Shown piece after piece: positions 54,346 to 62,880 of a stretch of 64,000 nt of DNA (its first letter is position 1; every line of letters starts with the position of its first letter). The DNA lies in contig JAEUTP010000002.1 of the NCBI GenBank assembly GCA_016787705.1, forward strand, positions 62,001 to 126,000. Direction: 5' to 3'. The notes below the pieces were generated by a model. That model had not been told where the DNA came from. It made no database searches and was given only the letters and a program-made list of their open reading frames with translations. This DNA comes from Bacteroidia bacterium (GTDB taxonomy: Bacteria > Bacteroidota > Bacteroidia > B-17B0 > Aurantibacillaceae). The translations under genes and the position numbers were made by a program.

Positions 54346-54468
54346 AAGATATAGATTTTATGAAAGCTAAATTATTGCAAATGAGCTACCTGTTCGGATA
54401 TGAATTAACGAACGAGGGCATTTGTTTGGTAAGCGGGAAGGAATTATTAGTGAACGTAAAAAAACATT

Positions 54469-55215
54469 TTACATCTGTTTAATGATGTGCGCCAGTTCGT
54501 CTTTTTTTCTTTTGGAAATAGGAACGGTATCGTTGTTTTCCATTACTAAAAAACCACCGTCTTTCCTGTCGAAACGGATGATCTTATTTAAATTAATGAT
54601 GTGAGAATTATGTACACGTGAAAAACCAAAAGGCAGGAGCATTTCTTCATACTCTTTAAGTGTAGAAGACACCAATATTTCTTTTCGCTGTGAGAAGACA
54701 AATTTTGTATAAGCTCCATCTGCTTCGCAGCGAATGATCTCATTTACTTTAATAAAATGTATTGATTCGCTATCGTTCAACACGATCTTTTTTTCTGCAG
54801 ACTTTATAGACTGTAAACTCTCCTGTAAGATCGTTAATTGTTGCGCCAGATCTTTTGACCTGATGTTTTTTTGAGCGCGCTCCACACTTCGTATTAATTC
54901 TTCAGAATTAACCGGCTTTAATAAAAAATCGATGGCGCTGAATTTAAAAGCATCTACAGCATATTTATTAAAAGCAGTAATGAAAATTAATTGAAAATCA
55001 AATTTGCTTAGTTGGCTCATCAAATCCATGCCTGTGCCATCGTTCATCTCCACATCTAAAAAAACAAGATCGGGTTGATGTTTTTGAATGGCCTCCAAGC
55101 CTGTTCTTACACCTTCTGCCTGAAATAATTCATTTACCTGCGGGCAATTTTTTAGAATAAGATCAACAAAGCTCTCCCTTACATTTACTTCATTATCTAT
55201 AACTAAAACCTTCAT
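54469..55215 (-). CDS. LytTR-type response regulator
   Basis: 248 residues. Receiver domain (1-120) with phosphoacceptor D54 in VFLDVEM, acidic pair D7/E9 and K102-region; LytTR DNA-binding domain (about 145-246, IHFIKVNEIIRCEADGAYTKF, GFSRVHNSHIINLNKI). Overlaps the kinase gene by one base (start codon inside the kinase stop), so the pair is translated together. Confidence 0.92.
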   Translation of the reverse strand: MKVLVIDNEVNVRESFVDLILKNCPQVNELFQAEGVRTGLEAIQKHQPDLVFLDVEMNDGTGMDLMSQLSKFDFQLIFITAFNKYAVDAFKFSAIDFLLKPVNSEELIRSVERAQKNIRSKDLAQQLTILQESLQSIKSAEKKIVLNDSESIHFIKVNEIIRCEADGAYTKFVFSQRKEILVSSTLKEYEEMLLPFGFSRVHNSHIINLNKIIRFDRKDGGFLVMENNDTVPISKRKKDELAHIIKQM

Positions 55216-57116
55216 TAATTTATTACTGGTAAAATGATTTCTACTTTGGTACCACCTGTTAAATTTTCTACTATAGCAAAAGTAGCATTTGTTTTGTGTT
55301 TTTGGTTTAATAAATATAAACGGTCTTTTATAATTTGTATTGCCCGCGAAGTGTGATCTTTACTTTTATTTGCTTGCTTTAGACCAACGCCGTTATCAAT
55401 AATTTTAATTAAAAGGTTATTTTCTTTTACAGAAAAATTAATTGTTATAGACCCATCCTTATCTATATCAACAAAGCCATGCTCGATAGAATTTTCAATA
55501 AAAGGTTGCAGCATCATAGATGGAATTAAGAGTTCATTTATTTCAAGATCCTTATCATAATTAAAACTGTAATTAAATTTATTACCGGTTCGCAGTTTTT
55601 GAAGTTCAAGATAATTCTTTAAAAAATCTATTTCATCTTCAATACTTACCGTTTCAAGATAAGTGCTTTCTAAAGATTGCCGCATAATTTTAGAGAAATT
55701 AGAGATATAATCAGAAGCTTCTTTTTTTCTTTTATCATCGTTTACCAGGCCCTGTAATGAACTTAAAGCATTAAAGAAAAAATGCGGGTCCATTCGTGCC
55801 CTATTTAATCGCTGTTCGGTTTCAATAGTTTTTAGTTTATTTTTTACAAGAGACTGGCGATAAAAAAAGATGATGATAATTATGGCAAACAAAGATGCAA
55901 TAACACCTGCAATTAAAAATTTAGTATTAACCGAAGCAATTTCTCTTTCCGCATTCAGTTCCATAATTTTTTTCTCGTTCTCGGCTTTATCATATTTTTG
56001 AACGAGTTCGTTTATCTCTTTACTCTTGTCTACATTATACACACTGTCTTTAAGGGCATTGTAACGTTCAATACCATATAATGCTTCTTTTGTATTACCT
56101 GCATTTTTATTATACTCATAATACCGTTGATAATAGTTTAGCCAATAATACTGCACATTAATGTATGTTAAATTCATCTTCATTGAATCAAGATAAACGA
56201 GTGCCTTTAAAGGTTCTTTTTTTAAATTATAATAATCGCTAAATTTTATATAGCAGGAAATTATTTCGCCGGGGTATAAATACTTTCTGAACTTTAAAGA
56301 CTCTTTACAATATTCAATACCGGTTTCATAATCTTCTATAATAAAATAATTGTCAGAAATAATATTCAATACCTGGTAAGCTCTTAAATAATAGCCGTAC
56401 TCTTTCATAAACGCGTAGGATTGTTTTGCGTAAAATATAGAACTATCAATATATGCCTGTGAAACATTACGCAGATCCATATACAGCCGCGATAATAAAT
56501 TATTTACAAAAATTTTTGTGTAAGGCCTATTTAGCGAAGGCAATAAGGCTACTGCTTTATTTTTATACGTAAGCGCTTCTTCATTTTGCAGATCAGTCAC
56601 CAACACATCAGCGAGTTTACAATATGTTAAAGCCAAACCATCTACGTTTGATTGCTCTTTATATAAACTCATAGCTTTCAAAAAATGATCTAATGCCGAT
56701 TTTTTATCGCCGGCCCTGTAACAGGTGATTCCTGAATAATAACACGCATCTGCTTTTAAAGAGTCGTTTTTAATACTGCTATCCACTATTTTTTTTAAAA
56801 TCGTTAAAGCTGTATCAAATTTGTTTTTTTGCTGGTAACCAATAGCAGAGTATAATTGCGCTTTATACCGTTGATAGGTATTACTCACATGCTCAAAACT
56901 CTTTTCTGCTTTTTGACTGTACTTTAAAACAGAATCAGGATTGCCGTATTTTTCAATGTGCAATACTGCAATGCGTAAATATAAAGCAGACCGTTGTTGA
57001 TCATTTACACTATTTAATTCCTGTTTTAATTTTTCAAGCTCCTGCGCATTTAGTGTGATCGAACCAAGTACAGTTATAAAAAATAAAATGTAATAGTATT
57101 TTAATCTAAAAAGCAT
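55215..57116 (-). CDS. TPR-sensor LytS-like histidine kinase
   Basis: 633 residues: signal peptide/first helix (1-24), periplasmic TPR array (about 30-375), membrane helix (about 398-418), coiled linker and a His_kinase (LytS/YehU-type) domain with RMDPHFFFNALSSLQGL (phosphoacceptor H about 443), LPSMMLQPFIENSIEHGF N-box and DNGVGL. It presumably phosphorylates the LytTR regulator encoded next to it. A TAATTTTG -7 box (57135-57128, minus) lies 11 bases before the start. Confidence 0.9.
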   Translation of the reverse strand: MLFRLKYYYILFFITVLGSITLNAQELEKLKQELNSVNDQQRSALYLRIAVLHIEKYGNPDSVLKYSQKAEKSFEHVSNTYQRYKAQLYSAIGYQQKNKFDTALTILKKIVDSSIKNDSLKADACYYSGITCYRAGDKKSALDHFLKAMSLYKEQSNVDGLALTYCKLADVLVTDLQNEEALTYKNKAVALLPSLNRPYTKIFVNNLLSRLYMDLRNVSQAYIDSSIFYAKQSYAFMKEYGYYLRAYQVLNIISDNYFIIEDYETGIEYCKESLKFRKYLYPGEIISCYIKFSDYYNLKKEPLKALVYLDSMKMNLTYINVQYYWLNYYQRYYEYNKNAGNTKEALYGIERYNALKDSVYNVDKSKEINELVQKYDKAENEKKIMELNAEREIASVNTKFLIAGVIASLFAIIIIIFFYRQSLVKNKLKTIETEQRLNRARMDPHFFFNALSSLQGLVNDDKRKKEASDYISNFSKIMRQSLESTYLETVSIEDEIDFLKNYLELQKLRTGNKFNYSFNYDKDLEINELLIPSMMLQPFIENSIEHGFVDIDKDGSITINFSVKENNLLIKIIDNGVGLKQANKSKDHTSRAIQIIKDRLYLLNQKHKTNATFAIVENLTGGTKVEIILPVIN

Positions 57117-57341
57117 AAGTGATACACCAAAATTAAGTAAAATAATTTTAGGGAACGGACTCGCGGAATAAAGGGATTTGGAATGTCAGGTATTTTTCCT
57201 TTAGACAGAAGTCGTACACGTCAAACCCAGCGACAATATTTAAATACCGGAAACACTCTTCGGGCAACCACACCAGCTCGCTCAAAGCTATTCGCTTTGC
57301 CGTGCTCAGAGTGACGGGGCTCAACATAGGTATAGGTCAGG

Positions 57342-57357
57342 CTGAGCGGAGTCGAAG
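57342..57357. repeat. inverted repeat flanking GIY-YIG gene (left)
   Basis: CTGAGCGGAGTCGAAG, exact reverse complement of 57698-57713. Between 57270 and 57341 are further imperfect palindromic segments (CAAAGCTATTCGCTTTG). Confidence 0.75.
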
Positions 57358-57361
57358 CCTC

Positions 57362-57673
57362 TTACACTTTATTTTTAGAATGTGATTCATTTTTACATTC
57401 TGCAAGAGCAGGTAACAAATCGAATTTGCCTTCGATCAAGGCTTCTTTCTTTTTCCTAGTCCAGCCTTTCAATTTCTTTTCCCACTTAATTGCTTCAAGT
57501 TTTGATTGAAATTTATTAAACCACATTAATTCAACAGGTCTTCTATTGTAGGTGTAGGAAGTAGTGTATTTTCCGTCATTATGCTGAAACACCCTAATAT
57601 TAATATCATTTGTTAGACCTACATAATACGAACCATCTGAGCACTTAAGAATATATACTATCAATTCATCCAT
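57362..57673 (-). CDS. GIY-YIG nuclease domain protein
   Basis: 103 residues: DELIVYILKCSDGSYYVGLTND holds the VYI..YYVG form of the GIY-YIG motif, then RRPVELMWFNKFQSKLEAIKWEKKLKGW (catalytic Arg/Glu region) typical of small UPF0213-type GIY-YIG proteins. Tail of charged residues KNESHSKNKV. The gene is closely bracketed by the two 16-bp inverted repeats at 57342 and 57698. Target unknown. Confidence 0.85.
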   Translation of the reverse strand: MDELIVYILKCSDGSYYVGLTNDINIRVFQHNDGKYTTSYTYNRRPVELMWFNKFQSKLEAIKWEKKLKGWTRKKKEALIEGKFDLLPALAECKNESHSKNKV

Positions 57674-57697
57674 TATTTTAATAAAATTTAAACCACT

Positions 57698-57713
57698 CTT
57701 CGACTCCGCTCAG
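57698..57713. repeat. inverted repeat flanking GIY-YIG gene (right)
   Basis: CTTCGACTCCGCTCAG, perfect partner of 57342-57357, 24 bases upstream of the GIY-YIG start codon; CACTCTT and AGAGTG on either side extend a local stem. Confidence 0.75.
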
Positions 57714-57724
57714 AGTGACAGTTG

Positions 57725-59806
57725 TTAGTTATCAGCCAACACAAGGTTTTCCATACCCACCGTCATTTTCATTAAACCAAATTTAATGAACACTTTTTCG
57801 TTTTTGATCTCTTCTACAACACCAATTTCGGTACCGCTTAAAATCTTTACTTTGCTACCAACTTTTAAATTGGGTTTTATGCGGGCAATTTTCTTTTCAG
57901 AATAATTGTCAAGTTTTTTCTGTTTGCGTAATTCTTCCTGTTTTTTTGTTTCGGCCGTAATACCATCAATAAAACGTTTGATCACTAATTTACGGTCACC
58001 TTTTTTATTCCAGTCGTCCATTAAACGCAAATACTTTTGCCCATAATCGGCCAAACGCGCTAACTCAATTTTACGATCGCGTTCGCGCTCTACTTTTTGT
58101 TGCCAGTTATCAAATAAAGTATGGTACTTTTCTTTTGCTATTTTTTTAAGGAATTCTTCATGCTCGGCTTTTTCCAACTGTTCATCCAGTTTGGTTTTTT
58201 GGTTCTGAACTTCGGCCAATAAGCGATTGAATTTTAATTTATCCTTATCTACTTTTTCTTTTGCCCGCTCAATAATATATTTTGGAAAACCAACCCGCTC
58301 TGCCACCTCAAACGTATAACTGCTGCCGGGCTCGCCCACGCTTAAAATATATTTTGGCTCTAAATTATCAATATCAAACAGCATACAGCCATTAAACGTG
58401 CCGGGTAATTTTTCGGCCAATAATTTTACGTTGCTAAAGTGTGATGTAATAACACCTTTTGTTTTTGAATTTTCAATACTTTCCAAAACCGCTTCTGCAA
58501 TGGCGCTTCCCAATTCAGGATCGGTACCGCTTCCAAACTCATCCATTAATACCAATGTACTTTCGTTAATATCGTTTAAAATACTTGTCATTGATTTTAG
58601 TTTAGCGCTATAGGTACTTAATTCATTTTCTATACTTTGTGTATCGCCAATATCAATCAAGATCTTTTCAAAAAAACAATACACGCTATTCTCTTTTACA
58701 GGAATGAGCAAACCACTTTGTAACATCATTTGCAAAACACCAATTGTTTTTAAAGCAATTGTTTTGCCGCCGGCGTTTGGCCCGCTGATGACCAATACAC
58801 GATTCTCTGAATTTAATTGAACGGTTAAAGGAATTGTTTTCCTTCCTGTTTTTTTATTTTGCAGAAATAATAAGGGATGAAATGCGGAAACAATATTAAG
58901 ATCGAAGCCTTCTTTTATTTCCGGTAAATTAGCATTAAGCTCAACCGCAAACAATGCTTTGGCACGTAAAAAATCTACATAACTCAACACATCAAAACCC
59001 TTTTTAAGTTCAGTTACATAAGGTTTTATCGAGGCACACAACTCACGTAAAATTCGGTTCACTTCGCGCTGCTCATCAATTTCTAATTCGGCAACTTCGT
59101 TATTGATGTTGATGGTAACCCCAGGTTCAATAAAAATGGTTTTGCCTGTTTCACTTTTGCTATGTACAAAACCGGATACCTCTGATTTATATTCTACCAA
59201 AACGGCCAGTGTTCTTCTGCCGTTAAAAAAACCTTCTTCGTTATCGCGCAAATAACCCAGCTTACGCAATTCATTTACGTAATTATAAAATTTACGATCG
59301 CTTTCTCTTCTCTTTTCCTGGATCTGCTTACGGATTCGGTTTAATTCGGAAGAAGCCGTGCTTTTTACCAAAGCTTCTGCATCAATAATACGGTTTATCT
59401 CTTCTACAACAATTTCACATACATCTGTATTTTCTACCAGCTCAAATAAAAAAGGCATGGTTGCTTTTTTACCTTTTAAAAAACGAATGAGCGTATTAAC
59501 TACCTCGGTAGTTTTTAATAGTGTGAGTAATTGTGTTTCGTGCAATAACGAATTATCAATATTTAAGATTGTTAATTCCTGCACTATATCATCGTGTTCA
59601 ACCGCCGGAAAATAACCGTTGGCAGCCAGTATTAATTTTACCTCGTTGGTTTGGCTTAATTCATTTAAGATCTCTACAGAATATGTTTTAGGCACAATAT
59701 CATCGCACAATAGTTTTGCACGGCGACCGCAACATTTTTGTTTTATAAGTTGTTTTATTTTATCGAACTGAAGCAATTCGATATTTTTCTCAGAAATCAT
59801 GCTCAC
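57725..59806 (-). CDS. mutS2: MutS2-family ATPase lacking a Smr domain
   Basis: 693 residues. MutS-like core/lever (1-300, with ELRKLGYLRDNEEGFFNGRR and SGFVHSKSETGKTIFIEPG), ATPase (about 315-520) with Walker A GPNAGGKT (about 337-344), DIGDTQSIENELSTYS, Walker B LVLMDEFGSGTDPE and TSHFSNVK; coiled region (530-640); KOW-like end VGSKVKILSGTEIGVVEE (about 645-690). MutS2 proteins of other phyla end in a Smr nuclease domain; here the protein stops after the KOW-like segment. Role in ribosome-collision rescue or suppression of recombination is known for MutS2. Confidence 0.88.
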   Translation of the reverse strand: MSMISEKNIELLQFDKIKQLIKQKCCGRRAKLLCDDIVPKTYSVEILNELSQTNEVKLILAANGYFPAVEHDDIVQELTILNIDNSLLHETQLLTLLKTTEVVNTLIRFLKGKKATMPFLFELVENTDVCEIVVEEINRIIDAEALVKSTASSELNRIRKQIQEKRRESDRKFYNYVNELRKLGYLRDNEEGFFNGRRTLAVLVEYKSEVSGFVHSKSETGKTIFIEPGVTININNEVAELEIDEQREVNRILRELCASIKPYVTELKKGFDVLSYVDFLRAKALFAVELNANLPEIKEGFDLNIVSAFHPLLFLQNKKTGRKTIPLTVQLNSENRVLVISGPNAGGKTIALKTIGVLQMMLQSGLLIPVKENSVYCFFEKILIDIGDTQSIENELSTYSAKLKSMTSILNDINESTLVLMDEFGSGTDPELGSAIAEAVLESIENSKTKGVITSHFSNVKLLAEKLPGTFNGCMLFDIDNLEPKYILSVGEPGSSYTFEVAERVGFPKYIIERAKEKVDKDKLKFNRLLAEVQNQKTKLDEQLEKAEHEEFLKKIAKEKYHTLFDNWQQKVERERDRKIELARLADYGQKYLRLMDDWNKKGDRKLVIKRFIDGITAETKKQEELRKQKKLDNYSEKKIARIKPNLKVGSKVKILSGTEIGVVEEIKNEKVFIKFGLMKMTVGMENLVLADN

Positions 59807-59857
59807 TACAAATTACAATTTATATAAATCTTTGTAAAAAAACAACAAATTTACGGT

Positions 59858-59888
59858 TTTGTTAGCTGTGTCTTTTCCACTATTTTTG
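59858..59888 (+). promoter_or_regulatory. promoter of the DUF349 gene
   Basis: TTTG (59858-59861), 19-base spacer, TATTTTTG (59881-59888), 25 bases before ATG 59914: an exact Bacteroidota -33/-7 pair. Confidence 0.7.
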
Positions 59889-59913
59889 GGGTATTGAATA
59901 AAAAAAACGTTAA

Positions 59914-61647
59914 ATGAAAACCGAATTGATCGCTAAACTGGAAGAACTGCTGACTAAAGATGCAGGTGAAGTTGCTGCTAATGTGCGTGCTCTGCAGAAA
60001 GAGTATCAAAAACTTTGGACAACTGAATTTGAAACCGCCCGCCAAACCTTTGTGGATGAGGGCGGCAAGGCAAAAGAATTTGAATATCCCAAACAGTCTG
60101 AAGACATTCAGTTTGAAAGTTTATTGGATAAACATGCAAAATTAAAGAAAGAAGCCGATCAAAAAATTGCTTCAGAACAGGCAAAAAATCTATCTGTTAA
60201 ACTTGAAATTATTGCCAAAATTAACGACCTGAGCAAAGTAAGTGATAATGTGGGTGCGGCAGTTAAAATGCTGCAGGAATTGCAAACACAATGGAAAAAC
60301 ACAGGTGCAGTATCTTCTCATAAATATAAAGAAGTACAAGCTGATTATAGCAAAGCGGTAGAAGAATTCTATTATAATTTAAAGATCTTTCGCGATTTAC
60401 AAGAGCACGATCTTAAAAAGAACTTTGAATTAAAAACAGAACTGATAGGCAAGATAAAAGGCATTCAATCTATCGAAAACATTAAAGAAGCCGAGCGTTT
60501 AATTAAAGTTTACCGTAACGAGTGGGATGAAGTTGGACCTGTGCCAAATAGTAAGTGGGATATTTTAAAACAGGAATATAAAACCGTTTTAGATGAAACT
60601 TATGCTAAAATAAAAACGCATTATACAGGCATTGAAGAGAAAAAGGAAAATAACCTTCATTCGAAACTTGAATTAATTGAAAAAGCGAAAGCATTGGTAG
60701 CTGCTGCCTCGGAAGGTACCGTAAAATGGAATGAAACTACCGAGCAATTAATTGCTTTGCAAAACGAATGGAAAACCGTTGGCAGAACAACTGAAAAAGA
60801 TAATGAAAAGATATGGGCTGAATTCCGCGCCATTTGTGATACATTTTTTGATAAGAAAAAAGAATTTTTTGCCGGGCAGAATGAAAAATTTGCGGCTAAC
60901 CGCAAAATAAAATCGGAACTGATATCGAAAGCAGAAGCGCTGAAAGACAGTACCGACTGGCAAAAAACAGGTGCCGACCTTATTAAGTTACAGGATACCT
61001 GGAAAAAATACCCGAGCAACGGCGATAAAGAAGAACCGAAATTGTTTGCACGTTTTAGAAAAGCCTGCAATCATTTTTTTGATGCAAGAAAAAATTATTA
61101 TGAAAATTTAGATGCCTCGTTTGAAGGAAATTTAGTTGCCAAAGAAGCTACACTTGCCAAATTAAACGAGTTTAAATTAGGTGCCGACAATAAAGAAAAC
61201 CATACGCAGTTAAAAGCTATTAGTGCCGAATGGAATGCCGGTGGCATGGTGCCAATGAAAGATAAAAAACGTATTAACGATGCTTTTTATAATAAGCTGG
61301 ATGAGTTATATGAGCAAATGAATATGGATAAGCAAGAAAAAGCCATTATGCAATTTAGAAGCAAATTGGATCGTTTAGCCGCATCTGAAAATGGTTTTGA
61401 TCTGTTGAGAAAAGAATCTGACTATTTAAAAAAATTAAGCGATGAAATTACAGGCCGTATTCGTACTTACGATAATAATTTAGGTTTCTTTAAAAACTCT
61501 AAGGGCAGCAATAGTTTTATGAAAGAAATTGAAGATAAGATAGCGGTAGAAAAAGAAAAAATTGCTGAACTGGCTGCTAAGCGCAAATTAATAAGCGAAG
61601 AAATGACAAAGCTGCGCGATGCCGATAAACCGAAAGCAGAAGCTTAA
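59914..61647 (+). CDS. DUF349-repeat protein
   Basis: 577 residues, cytoplasmic, almost wholly alpha-helical. About six DUF349 repeats of 70-75 residues, each of the form L..L...W...G.V......W..F....D.F (TQWKNTGAVSSHKYKEV, NEWDEVGPVPNSKWD, NEWKTVGRTTEKDNEKIW, AEWNAGGMVPMKDKKR), then a coiled C-terminus. DUF349 proteins are widespread in Bacteroidota with unknown role. Strong own promoter and terminator. Confidence 0.85.
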   Translation: MKTELIAKLEELLTKDAGEVAANVRALQKEYQKLWTTEFETARQTFVDEGGKAKEFEYPKQSEDIQFESLLDKHAKLKKEADQKIASEQAKNLSVKLEIIAKINDLSKVSDNVGAAVKMLQELQTQWKNTGAVSSHKYKEVQADYSKAVEEFYYNLKIFRDLQEHDLKKNFELKTELIGKIKGIQSIENIKEAERLIKVYRNEWDEVGPVPNSKWDILKQEYKTVLDETYAKIKTHYTGIEEKKENNLHSKLELIEKAKALVAAASEGTVKWNETTEQLIALQNEWKTVGRTTEKDNEKIWAEFRAICDTFFDKKKEFFAGQNEKFAANRKIKSELISKAEALKDSTDWQKTGADLIKLQDTWKKYPSNGDKEEPKLFARFRKACNHFFDARKNYYENLDASFEGNLVAKEATLAKLNEFKLGADNKENHTQLKAISAEWNAGGMVPMKDKKRINDAFYNKLDELYEQMNMDKQEKAIMQFRSKLDRLAASENGFDLLRKESDYLKKLSDEITGRIRTYDNNLGFFKNSKGSNSFMKEIEDKIAVEKEKIAELAAKRKLISEEMTKLRDADKPKAEA

Positions 61648-61662
61648 ATAAATTAATTCACT

Positions 61663-61696
61663 AAAAAACCTGTTTAAAAATTAAACAGGTTTTTTT
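61663..61696 (+). terminator. terminator of the DUF349 gene
   Basis: Stem CCTGTTTAA (61669-61677) / TTAAACAGG (61681-61689), extended by A6/T6 pairing and a T-run. Confidence 0.85.
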
Positions 61697-61743
61697 ATTG
61701 ATAGCAATTCTGTTTAGATAGTTTTTAATAAAACTTAAGTTCG

Positions 61744-61951
61744 TTTACCTGGGCGTTTCCCTTCGGGCCGGGCTTTCGCCACTCGCTTTTTTATTTGCCT
61801 TAACAGGCAAAAAAAAGAGCTCAGACAATGGCTCTATCCCTAACGCTTAGGCATTAACCCGCGTTAGGGATTGCAGCGAAAATACTTTTTGCTCGTTCCT
61901 CTCAAAAAGATTGTAGCGTAAAGCCCGGCCAAAGGCAACGCCCAGACAAAC
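61744..61951. mobile_element. MITE-like element, family GATTGTAGCGGAAA (copy 2)
   Basis: About 33-bp imperfect terminal inverted repeats: GTTTACCTGGGCGTTTCCC..GGGCCGGGCTTT at the left, and at the right AAAGCCCGGCC..GGCAACGCCC..ACAAAC. Internal perfect 11-bp palindrome ATCCCTAACGC (61836-61846) / GCGTTAGGGAT (61861-61871). GATTGTAGCGTAAAGCCCGG (61908-61927) matches copy 1 at 32001. No coding potential. It fills most of the 345-bp gap between the DUF349 gene and gmk. Confidence 0.65.
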
Positions 61952-61992
61952 AATTTGATTTGCTAATTTAAATTTTTTAAAAAAGTGATTTT

Positions 61993-62571
61993 CTACTTAT
62001 TGCAATCCAGAAATTCTTTTACAATCTCTTCTGCTTTAGCGCAAGCAACCGGCAAGTGCTCGTTTAAGATAAACACATCAAACAGTTCTGCTGTTTTTAA
62101 TTCTTTCTCTGCTTTTTCAACACGGCGGGCAATGCTTTCTTTACTATCGGTACTGCGTGAATGTAAACGCTCTTCTAATATTTTTATACTTGGAGGCATT
62201 ACAAAAACAGCCAATGCATCGCTCTTAAACTGGTTTTTTAAATTTAAACCGCCTTCTACATCAATATCAAAAATAACGGCTTTGCCTTTTGCCCATATTT
62301 TTTCCACTTCTGATTTTAAAGTGCCGTAATGTGTGCCCGCATACACCTCTTCCCACTCTAAAAATTCGTTATTGGCCACTTTTTGTTTGAATTCTTCTAC
62401 CGACAGGTAATGGTAATCTTTTCCATTCTCTTCTACCCCACGTTTGGGGCGGCTGGTAGCCGAAATTGAGAACTCTATCTGATCAGGAAAGGTCTTTAAA
62501 ATATGCCTCACCAGGGTGGTTTTACCTGAGCCGGATGGGGCTGAAAATATGATCATTTTGCCTTTAAGCAT
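61993..62571 (-). CDS. gmk: guanylate kinase
   Basis: 192 residues from ATG 62571; the alternative TTG two codons upstream is the end of a TATCTTTG -7 box (62582-62575, minus). Phosphorylates GMP to GDP. P-loop APSGSGKT (11-18), SISATSRPKRGVEENGKDYHY (GMP binding), EWEEVYAGTHYGT, IFDIDVEGGLNLK and the LID with SRSTDSKESIARRV are intact. Confidence 0.95.
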   Translation of the reverse strand: MLKGKMIIFSAPSGSGKTTLVRHILKTFPDQIEFSISATSRPKRGVEENGKDYHYLSVEEFKQKVANNEFLEWEEVYAGTHYGTLKSEVEKIWAKGKAVIFDIDVEGGLNLKNQFKSDALAVFVMPPSIKILEERLHSRSTDSKESIARRVEKAEKELKTAELFDVFILNEHLPVACAKAEEIVKEFLDCNK

Positions 62572-62607
62572 GTGCAAAGATAAAACAAATCGAGGGATTT
62601 CATAAAA

Positions 62608-62776
62608 AACCCAGATTATTCAATAAGATTCGTTATGAGAAGCGAAATACCAATAAAACAGTCACTTTCACGATTGAGGCATAGTAACCACTATGGTGAA
62701 TGAGTGAAAGGGATAAAGCTCGCTGTTTTATTGGTATTTCGTTTCGTAATAGAATTTCTATGGGATAATCCGGGTT
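62608..62776. mobile_element. 169-bp inverted-repeat (MITE-like) element before the receptor gene
   Basis: About 53-base imperfect terminal inverted repeats. The innermost part, CGAAATACCAATAAAACAG (62643-62661) / CTGTTTTATTGGTATTTCG (62723-62741), is perfect, and the outer ends AACCCAGATTAT / ATAATCCGGGTT match with one change. The centre contains a second stem (CACTTTCAC / GTGAATGAGTG region). No ORF. It could fold into one long hairpin. Confidence 0.7.
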
Positions 62777-62880
62777 AAAGTTAAAATACCATAAAACATC
62801 CTGCTATCATTACCTGTTACCATTGATAAAATAAAGCCATTTAAAACCCTAAAATTCTTGTAATTTTACAGTGCATTATC

